Source of the DNA: Candidatus Omnitrophota bacterium
Lineage (GTDB): Bacteria > Omnitrophota > Gorgyraeia > Aquiviventales > Aquiviventaceae
Direction of reading: 5' to 3'
NCBI GenBank assembly: GCA_016206675.1
Contig: JACQRD010000036.1
Location: 1-10,984 of the forward strand
DNA: 10,984 bases
Made by a program: the position numbers and the translations under genes. This document shows positions 6,335 to 10,984 of this stretch, in pieces. Numbering within the stretch: the stretch's first letter is position 1; each line of letters begins with the position of its first letter. The notes beneath the pieces were generated by a model. That model saw only the letters and a list, made by a program, of their open reading frames with translations. It made no database searches and was not told the DNA's origin.

Positions 6335-6510
6335 GTGCCGCAGACAAGCCCGGCGAGCGAATATGCGGTTCAGCCCGGCGGAGGCGGACTGCGGTCAGAG
6401 CCCCCGGCCGTGTGTCTGAGGCGCCGACTGACGGCGCCGAGTTCACGGCCGGGTCCGCCGAGCCGGGCGCCCGGAACCGCATCTAAGCGAGCCGGGGTTG
6501 CCGGAGGCAC
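6335..6510 (+). other. Candidate structured RNA or palindromic element, copy B
   Basis: A second concentric fold of the same overall span as copy A. GTGCC (6335-6339) pairs with GGCAC (6506-6510). 6346-6354 pairs with 6491-6499 (one mismatch). ATGCGGTTC (6363-6371) pairs with 6474-6482. GCCCGG (6373-6378) pairs with 6463-6468. GGCGGA (6383-6388) pairs with 6454-6459. CCCGGCCGTG (6403-6412) pairs with 6444-6453. GGCGCCG (6420-6426) pairs with 6432-6438 around a five-base ACTGA loop. It shares a 12-base palindrome CCGGGCGCCCGG (6463-6474) with copy A (6166-6177) and a CGGCCGTGT segment, so the two may be diverged copies of one element. Confidence 0.45.
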
Positions 6511-6551
6511 GACGCAGCGAGCCGGCGGAGCCACTTAATCCTGCGTAGTGT

Positions 6552-6581
6552 TTGTCAGCCCTTCATAGCCTCAGGTATACT
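6552..6581 (+). promoter_or_regulatory. HD-GYP gene promoter, leaderless architecture
   Basis: TTGTCA (6552-6557) and TATACT (6576-6581) each match five of six consensus bases, with an 18-base spacer. This is the best promoter in the window. The -10 hexamer ends exactly 10 bases before the ATG at 6592, so the transcript would start about 3-5 bases before that codon. Confidence 0.7.
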
Positions 6582-6591
6582 TTGGCGAGGC

Positions 6592-8088
6592 ATGATGGCT
6601 CAACCGCTGAACCCCTTTCCGGAACGCAAGCGCGGCCCGAAGCTGGTGTCGATCGAGCAGGAGCGCCTGGAACGGCGCCTGGTCATCGCCTTCGGCTTCA
6701 TGTCGCTGATCCCCATTTTGTTTCTCTACTGGGCGACCACCCAGCGCCTGGAGCTGCGCACCACGTTGCTGCTGACGATTGCCTCCGCGCTGTTCGGCTA
6801 CTTCTTCATCGCCCGCCGCATGATCCACGCCGTGGTCGAGGTGACCCAGAAGGTCAAGGCCCTCATCAGCGGCGACCTCTCGGGGGAGCTGGAAGAGCAC
6901 GACGCCAACGAGCTCGGCGAGCTGGCCCGCGCCTTCAACAAAATCACCAAGGATCTGCGCAGCAAGATCGAAGCGCTGGAGTCCTCCCGCGATCTGGTCA
7001 AGAAGCTGCTCTCGCGCATCGGCACGGCGATCGTCTCCTACGAGGGCATCGACAACCTCTTAAGCCTCATCGTCGAAAACGCCTCCTCGGCGATGGAAGC
7101 CCAGCTGGGCAGCCTGATGCTGGTCGATGGCGAAAAGCAGGAGCTATCGGTGAAGGCCGCCTGGTCGACCAACGGCCGGCACGCAGATCAGGCCTTCCGG
7201 CTGCCGCTGGGTGAGGGCTTGCCGGGCTGGGTGGCCAGAGAGGGCCGGTCCATGCGCGGCAAGGCGATGGCTTCCGCCCTCGGCTTCGCCAACACCGAGG
7301 AGAGCGTCGAGTGCGCGGCCCTGTGCGTGCCGTTGAAGCTGCGCGATCACGCCATCGGCGTCGTCACCGTGTTGCGCGAGCGCGGAGCGAAGCCCTTCAC
7401 CGAAGATGACGAGACGCTGCTCACCAGCATCGGGGCCCAGATCGCCGTCGCGATTGAAAACTACCGCCTCAACCTCGACGTCGAGCGGACCTACGTGGAG
7501 ACCATCATGGCGCTGGCTCTGGCCGTCGAGGCCAAGGATCCCTACAGCGCCGGCCATTCGAAGCGCGTCGGCTTCTACGCCACAAAGCTCGGCAAGGCGC
7601 TCGGGCTGGATGAGGAGACGCTGCACGTCCTCAACCACGCCGGTGTGCTGCACGACATCGGCAAAATCGGCATCAAAGACGAGATCCTGCTGAAGCCCAC
7701 CGCGCTGACGCCGGATGAGATGAAAATCATGCAGCAGCATCCGCTCATCGGCGAGGCGATTCTCAAGCCGGTGCGGTCGCTCCAGAAGGTGGTCCCCCTC
7801 GTGCGGCACCACCACGAGCGGTACGACGGCGGCGGCTACCCCGCCGGCCTGAAAGGCGATGACATCCCGCTGGGGGCGCGCATCATCTCCGTCGTCGATA
7901 CCTACGACGCCATGGTCACTGACCGGCCGTACCGCAAACGGCTCTCCGTGGAGGAGGCCAGGGCGGAGCTGCGGCGCTACTCCGGCACCCAGTACGATCC
8001 CGCGCTCGTGGCGGCGTTTCTCGACATCCTGAACGAGAAGGAAATGCGCCTCGCCGCGGCCAAGGCGACGGGACAGAAGTCTTCCTGA
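6592..8088 (+). CDS. Membrane-anchored HAMP-GAF-HD-GYP protein, probable c-di-GMP phosphodiesterase
   Basis: The 498-residue product has two transmembrane segments (about 30-48 and 58-74) joined by a short loop with almost no periplasmic domain. A HAMP-like linker ends near residue 130, then come a short coiled coil, a GAF domain (about 145-295) and an HD-GYP domain (about 300-490). The HD-GYP signature is intact: HDIGKIGIKDEILLKP with H354-D355, HHHERYDGGGYP with GYP at 415-417, and the DTYDAM and RPYR motifs. This class hydrolyses cyclic di-GMP through a metal centre. The GAF domain probably binds an unidentified ligand that controls activity. The ATG at 6592 is taken because of its promoter spacing. 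A second ATG follows at once (6595), and GAGG (6587-6590) is too close to serve the first. It appears to be transcribed alone, so its target process is not indicated by neighbours. Confidence 0.92.
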   Translation: MMAQPLNPFPERKRGPKLVSIEQERLERRLVIAFGFMSLIPILFLYWATTQRLELRTTLLLTIASALFGYFFIARRMIHAVVEVTQKVKALISGDLSGELEEHDANELGELARAFNKITKDLRSKIEALESSRDLVKKLLSRIGTAIVSYEGIDNLLSLIVENASSAMEAQLGSLMLVDGEKQELSVKAAWSTNGRHADQAFRLPLGEGLPGWVAREGRSMRGKAMASALGFANTEESVECAALCVPLKLRDHAIGVVTVLRERGAKPFTEDDETLLTSIGAQIAVAIENYRLNLDVERTYVETIMALALAVEAKDPYSAGHSKRVGFYATKLGKALGLDEETLHVLNHAGVLHDIGKIGIKDEILLKPTALTPDEMKIMQQHPLIGEAILKPVRSLQKVVPLVRHHHERYDGGGYPAGLKGDDIPLGARIISVVDTYDAMVTDRPYRKRLSVEEARAELRRYSGTQYDPALVAAFLDILNEKEMRLAAAKATGQKSS

Positions 8089-8104
8089 TTCCGTCCAGAG
8101 TCCG

Positions 8105-8133
8105 TAGACGACGGGCGGCCCCTATGTTAGACT
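8105..8133 (+). promoter_or_regulatory. Possible prfB promoter, leaderless architecture
   Basis: TAGACG (8105-8110) and TAGACT (8128-8133) each match four of six consensus bases with a 17-base spacer, and a TG one base before the -10 (8125-8126) makes it an extended -10. The -10 ends exactly 10 bases before the ATG at 8144. The hexamers are weak individually; the shared spacing with two other genes in the window is the main support. Read-through from the HD-GYP gene is an alternative, as no terminator is visible in 8089-8104. Confidence 0.45.
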
Positions 8134-8143
8134 AACGCCTCCA

Positions 8144-9275
8144 ATGGCTTCCCATCCTCTCTCCGACCAGGTGGCCGGCTTGCGCTTCCGTCTCTCCGCG
8201 CTCCAGCAGCGCTGGGGTGAACTGCGGAGGTATCTTTGACCTCGACGGCCTCTCGCGCCGCATCGCCGACATCGAGCGGACGATGGCGCAGAGCGATTTT
8301 TGGTCCGACCAAGAGCGCGCCAACCGCACCATCCAGACGCTGAAAGCCCTCAAGTCGCAGCGCGACCCGATCGTCCAGTTTGAAGCCGGGCTGCGCGATC
8401 TCACCGAACTGCTCGAGCTGACCTCCACCGACGATCAGGCCTCCATGGGCCATCTCACCACGGACCTGGCCGGCCTGGAACGGCAGTTCGGGCAGCTGGA
8501 AATCAAGCGGCTGCTCGGCGGGGACGCGGACGCGAAGCACGCCATCGTGGCCATCCACTCCGGCGCCGGCGGCACCGAATCGTGCGACTGGACCCAGATG
8601 CTGCTGCGCATGTACCGCCGCTGGGCGGATGATCACGGCTTCGTCACCGAAATGATTGACCTGGTCCCCGGCGAAGAGGCCGGCGTCAAGAGTGCCACGA
8701 TGATCATCAAAGGGCCGTACGCCTACGGCTATTTGCAGAGCGAAGAAGGCGTCCATCGCCTCGTGCGCATCTCGCCCTTCGATGCCAACAAGCGGCGCCA
8801 CACCTCCTTCGCCTCGGTCGACGTGGTGCCGGAATCGGACGAAGACGCACCCGTTGAGATCAACCCGGCCGATTTGCGCATCGACGTCTACCGCTCTGGT
8901 GGCAAGGGGGGCCAGTCGGTGAACACGACCGACTCCGCCGTCCGCATCACCCACGTGCCCACGGGCGTAGTGGTGCAGTGCCAGGATGAGCGCTCCCAAT
9001 TGCAAAACAAAGCCAAGGCGATGCACGTGTTGAAAGCCCGCCTGGCCGATCTGGAGCGCCGCAAGAAGGAAGCGCAGGCGGCGAAGGAGTATCAGTCGAA
9101 ACAGAAAATCGAGTGGGGCTCCCAGATTCGCTCCTATGTGCTGCATCCCTATAACATGGTCAAGGACTTGCGGACCGATCACGAAACCGGCAACTCGCAA
9201 GCGGTCCTTGATGGCAAGCTTGATTCCTTCATGGAATCGTACTTAAAGTGGAAAGCGCAGAGTAGCAGTCAGTAG
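8144..9275 (+). CDS. prfB: Peptide chain release factor 2 with +1 programmed frameshift
   Basis: RF2 releases the nascent chain at UGA and UAA. Translation starts at ATG 8144 and runs 31 codons to an in-frame TGA (8237-8239). A +1 slip on CTT continues as GAC at 8238 for 345 more codons, giving 376 residues (E. coli 365). The catalytic GGQ is at residues 255-257 and the stop-recognition tripeptide SPF, diagnostic of RF2, at 210-212. The first 31 residues (starting MASHPLSDQVAGL) contain the helix expected at the RF2 N-terminus, so a GTG start at 8217 in the second frame would give a truncated protein and is rejected. Regulation is autogenous: scarce RF2 lets the ribosome pause at UGA and shift. 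The stop codon lies in a heptamer array, and the terminal SSSQ residues look repeat-derived. Confidence 0.95.
8226..8240 (+). promoter_or_regulatory. prfB programmed +1 frameshift site
   Basis: The sequence GGAGG TAT CTT TGA C contains every known element of the bacterial RF2 recoding site: an internal Shine-Dalgarno (GGAGG, 8226-8230), a three-base spacer, the slippery CTT in the P site and the poorly terminating TGA followed by C. Spacing is identical to the E. coli site. The peptide reads RRYL in frame 0 and continues DLDGL after the shift. Confidence 0.95.
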
Positions 9276-9294
9276 TAGGCAATCAGCAGTCAGC
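9265..9294 (+). repeat. Heptanucleotide array, GCAGTCA type, across the prfB stop
   Basis: Four units GCAGTCA, GTAGTAG, GCAATCA and GCAGTCA (9265-9292) plus GC. The prfB stop codon TAG (9273-9275) is part of the second unit, so the array has been incorporated into or has grown over the 3' end of the gene. Confidence 0.7.
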
Positions 9295-9302
9295 GAGGTC
9301 TT

Positions 9303-9330
9303 GTTCGTAGTTCGTTGTTCATCGTTCATA
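9303..9330 (+). repeat. Heptanucleotide array, GTTCGTA/GTTCATA type
   Basis: Four units GTTCGTA, GTTCGTT, GTTCATC and GTTCATA. The stretch 9303-9327 is complementary to 9577-9601 at 21 of 25 positions, so this array and the one before secA are inverted copies of the same repeat. Confidence 0.75.
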
Positions 9331-9342
9331 GTAAAAGCCGCG

Positions 9343-9365
9343 AAAATTTACTCTGACCCTATTCT
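9343..9365. repeat. Short AT-rich REP-like sequence
   Basis: The reverse strand reads AGAATAGGGTCAGAGTAAAT followed by TTT. From memory, GGGTCAGAGTAAATTTT-type sequences are dispersed repeats in many bacterial genomes and are often found near Y1 (IS200/RAYT-like) transposase genes. AGTAAA (9330-9335) pairs with TTTACT (9347-9352) as a small hairpin. No transposase is present, so this would be a solo copy. Confidence 0.4.
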
Positions 9366-9390
9366 TTAAAGTGGAGCGCGCAGTAAAGCA

Positions 9391-9418
9391 GCGACAAGTC
9401 ACAAGCGACAGGCGACAA
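9391..9418 (+). repeat. Heptanucleotide array, GCGACAA type
   Basis: Four units GCGACAA, GTCACAA, GCGACAG and GCGACAA. The length (28 bases), copy number and G-start/A-end pattern of most units match the other arrays in the window although the unit sequence differs. Confidence 0.7.
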
Positions 9419-9465
9419 GTAGAAATCTGGTATCGGGCGTGGGACGGGAGACGGGGGCGAGGGAC

Positions 9466-9585
9466 ATGCTCAAGCGATCGCTCGGGGTGACCGTTGTGGC
9501 CTTCTTATTGATGATGGTGTTGGGGGTCGGGGAGGTCTTAAACGCTTCCCCCTCTTTTGAGGAACGGTTTTGCTACGAACTATGA
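9466..9585 (+). CDS. Possible 39-residue signal-peptide-like protein upstream of secA
   Basis: The reading frame begins MLKRSLGVTVVAFLLMMVLG, a good n-region and hydrophobic core, and continues through a possible cleavage site after LNA (residues 25-27) to SPSFEERFCYEL. GAGGG lies only two bases before the ATG, closer than ideal. The stop falls inside the heptamer array, and secA begins 18 bases later. It could be a short exported peptide, a leader ORF regulating secA, or the stump of a longer exported protein cut off by the repeat. The hydrophobic pattern is not expected by chance from repeats, but coding status is unproven. Confidence 0.35.
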   Translation: MLKRSLGVTVVAFLLMMVLGVGEVLNASPSFEERFCYEL

Positions 9586-9604
9586 ACTCCGAACTATGAA
9601 CTAA
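9577..9604 (+). repeat. Heptanucleotide array, GAACTAT type, abutting the secA start
   Basis: Four units GAACTAT, GAACTCC, GAACTAT and GAACTAA, the last sharing its final A with the secA ATG. The array occupies the place where a Shine-Dalgarno site for secA would be, and none is present. It is the inverted partner of 9303-9330. Confidence 0.8.
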
Positions 9605-10984
9605 TGGTGAACTGGATTCTCCAGAAAATCATAGGGACGCACAATGAGCGGACGGTCAAGCGGCTCTGGCCGACGGTTGAAGCCATCAACCGGCTCGAGC
9701 CGCAGATCCAGAAGCTCTCCGATGAGCAGCTGCGCGCCAAGACCGACGAGTTTCGCCAGCGGCTGAAGGAGTCGCTGAAGGATCACACATTCCTGACCCC
9801 TGCCGATCCGGAGTGGTACGAGCGCAACCATGATGAGCGGTTGGAGCTGCGCAAGCAGCGCCGCGCGATTCAACAGAAGGCGCTCGACGCCCTCCTGCCG
9901 GAGGCCTTCGCCGTGGTGCGCGAAGCGGCGCGCCGCACGGTGAACATGCGCCACTTCGACGTGCAGCTCGTCGGCGGCATGGTGCTCCACGAAGGCACCA
10001 TTGCCGAGATGTCCACTGGCGAAGGCAAGACGCTGGTGGCCACCCTCGCCGCCTATCTCAACGCGCTCACCGGCCGCGGCGTGCACATCGTGACGGTGAA
10101 TGACTACCTGGCACGGCGCGACGCGCGCTGGATGGGGCCCATTTACCACGCGCTCGGCTTGTCGGTGGGCGCGATTCAAGGGGTGGACCCTTCCGAGCGC
10201 CGCCGGGAGGAATCGCTCTCCTTCATCTATGACCCGGCCTGGACGCAGGGGTCGGAGCGCTTCGTGCACTTGCGGCCCTCCACCCGCCGCGAGGCGTACG
10301 CGGCGGACATCACCTACGGGCAGAATAACGAATTCGGCTTCGACTACTTGCGCGACAACATGCGCTTCCGGCGCGAGGATCTCACGCAGGGAGAATTCCA
10401 TTTCGCCATCGTGGATGAGGTCGACAGCATCCTCGTCGATGAAGCGCGCACCCCGTTGATCATCTCCGGGCCGGCCGAGGAGTCCACCGAGCTCTACTAC
10501 AAGCTGGATCAGCTGGTGCGCAAGCTCAACAAGGGAACGGACTACGAGGTGGATGAGAAGGAGCACGCCGTCACCCTGACGGAACAGGGGATTAAGCACT
10601 GCGAGGAGCTGCTCAGCGTGGAGAATCTCTACGACGAGTCGCAGATGCGCGTGGTGCACCACATCAACCAGGCGCTGCGCGCGCATGAGCTCTACCGCTG
10701 CGATGATGAGTACATGGTCAAGGACGGAGAGATCCTCATCGTGGATGAGTTCACCGGCCGGCTGATGCCGGGCCGGCGCTGGAGCGACGGGTTGCACCAG
10801 GCGATTGAGGCGAAGGAGCGCGTGCAGATCCGCCAGGAGAACCAGACGCTGGCCTCGGTGACCTTCCAGAACTACTTCCGCATGTACGAGAAGCTCGCCG
10901 GCATGACCGGCACCGCCTCCACCGACGCGCAAGAGTTCAGCACCATCTACGGCTTGGACGTCGTCACCATCCCGACGAACCAAC
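9604..10984 (+). CDS. secA: Preprotein translocase ATPase SecA (3' end beyond window)
   Basis: The first 460 residues of SecA, the motor that drives precursor proteins through SecYEG, are present; the frame is still open at the window edge. The start MVNWILQKIIGTHNERTVKR is typical. Walker A is STGEGKT (G139-T143), Walker B is VDEVDSILVDEAR (D271, E272), and TYGQNNEFGFDYLRDNM precedes it. The preprotein cross-linking region follows (DEFTGRLMPGRRWSDGLHQA), and the sequence ends in the MTGTA region before nucleotide-binding domain 2. Walker A lies over 30 residues later than in E. coli because of an insertion at about residues 60-93, and a second insertion (about 25 residues, containing FIYDPAW and HLRPSTR) precedes REAYAADITYG. 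I recall similar insertions in other deep-branching lineages. ATG 9604 is chosen over GTG 9607; neither has a Shine-Dalgarno site. Confidence 0.95.
   Translation, partial: MVNWILQKIIGTHNERTVKRLWPTVEAINRLEPQIQKLSDEQLRAKTDEFRQRLKESLKDHTFLTPADPEWYERNHDERLELRKQRRAIQQKALDALLPEAFAVVREAARRTVNMRHFDVQLVGGMVLHEGTIAEMSTGEGKTLVATLAAYLNALTGRGVHIVTVNDYLARRDARWMGPIYHALGLSVGAIQGVDPSERRREESLSFIYDPAWTQGSERFVHLRPSTRREAYAADITYGQNNEFGFDYLRDNMRFRREDLTQGEFHFAIVDEVDSILVDEARTPLIISGPAEESTELYYKLDQLVRKLNKGTDYEVDEKEHAVTLTEQGIKHCEELLSVENLYDESQMRVVHHINQALRAHELYRCDDEYMVKDGEILIVDEFTGRLMPGRRWSDGLHQAIEAKERVQIRQENQTLASVTFQNYFRMYEKLAGMTGTASTDAQEFSTIYGLDVVTIPTNQ

Larger units (their letters stand above)
6109..6591 (+). other. 483-base gap without a convincing protein gene
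   Basis: The gap separates ogt from the HD-GYP gene and is more GC-rich than the genes around it until about 6535. An open frame at 6137-6538 gives a low-complexity Arg/Pro/Gly/Ser peptide with no family resemblance, so I do not call it. The stretch holds two large nested palindromic structures (6130-6305 and 6335-6510) and, at its end, the HD-GYP promoter. I found no tRNA, and none of the conserved cores I know for RNase P RNA, tmRNA or SRP RNA on either strand. Confidence 0.6.

Noticed and set aside
6130..6510. RNase P RNA, tmRNA, SRP RNA or a self-splicing intron in the structured gap
   Set aside because: I looked on both strands for the conserved cores I know (AAAGTCCGG and ACAGAA for RNase P, the tmRNA ends, the SRP tetraloop region, intron domain V) and found none.
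6137..6538. Open frame of 133 codons in the ogt/HD-GYP gap
   Set aside because: The translation is low-complexity Arg/Pro/Gly/Ser, has no ribosome binding site or family resemblance, and overlaps both palindromic folds. GC-rich DNA has few stop codons, so long chance frames are expected.
8237..8239. prfB as a pseudogene or sequencing frameshift
   Set aside because: The in-frame TGA sits in a perfect RF2 recoding context with an internal Shine-Dalgarno site at the right spacing, so it is programmed.
9466..9585. A true SecM homologue
   Set aside because: The peptide is far shorter than SecM and has no recognisable arrest motif ending in Gly-Pro. Only position and the signal-like N-terminus are shared.
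9265..9604. CRISPR array before secA
   Set aside because: The repeats are 7 bases long in separate four-unit blocks, without 25-40 base direct repeats or unique spacers, and no cas gene is near.

Overview
This is a GC-rich bacterial chromosome segment carrying a housekeeping, Gram-negative-type gene set: outer-membrane assembly (BamD-like, LptE), DNA replication (HolA-like), ribosome (rpsT), peptidoglycan precursor export (murJ), DNA repair (uvrC, ogt), c-di-GMP signalling (HD-GYP), translation termination (prfB) and protein export (secA, cut by the right window edge). The BamD-like protein opens, after its signal peptide, with a W-V-W-S-P-x-T-G-W segment that I associate from memory with Omnitrophota (candidate phylum OP3). 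That assignment is an inference. Other deep-branching Gram-negative lineages such as NC10 cannot be excluded without a tree.

Layout: (1) 17-1602, a promoter then bamD-like and lptE, joined by a 1-base stop/start overlap. (2) 1603-1782, a long inverted repeat built from degenerate 7-base units. (3) 1783-2856, a short DNA polymerase III delta-like gene converging on, and overlapping by 6 bases, the reverse-strand rpsT. (4) 2857-2927, the upstream region of rpsT (with a promoter) and of murJ. (5) 2928-6108, a tight murJ-uvrC-ogt operon with overlapping ends. (6) 6109-6591, a 483-base gap with no convincing protein but two large nested palindromic folds, ending in a strong promoter. (7) 6592-8088, a membrane HD-GYP sensor. 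(8) 8144-9275, prfB with a textbook +1 programmed frameshift. (9) 9276-9603, a repeat-filled gap with a 39-codon signal-peptide-like ORF. (10) 9604 to the end, secA.

Three cross-cutting patterns stand out. First, bamD-like, the HD-GYP gene and prfB each have a -10 hexamer ending exactly 10 bases before the ATG, with a -35 hexamer 17-18 bases further upstream and no usable Shine-Dalgarno sequence. They look leaderless, whereas rpsT and ogt have strong Shine-Dalgarno sites. Second, six compact arrays of about four 7-base units sit at gene edges, and a longer inverted element between lptE and holA has the same period. One pair of arrays encodes much of the lptE signal peptide, one array contains the prfB stop codon, and one abuts the secA start. 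Third, UvrC and the delta-like protein both appear to lack internal or terminal domains usual for their families. The least explained stretch is the paired structured element at 6130-6510.
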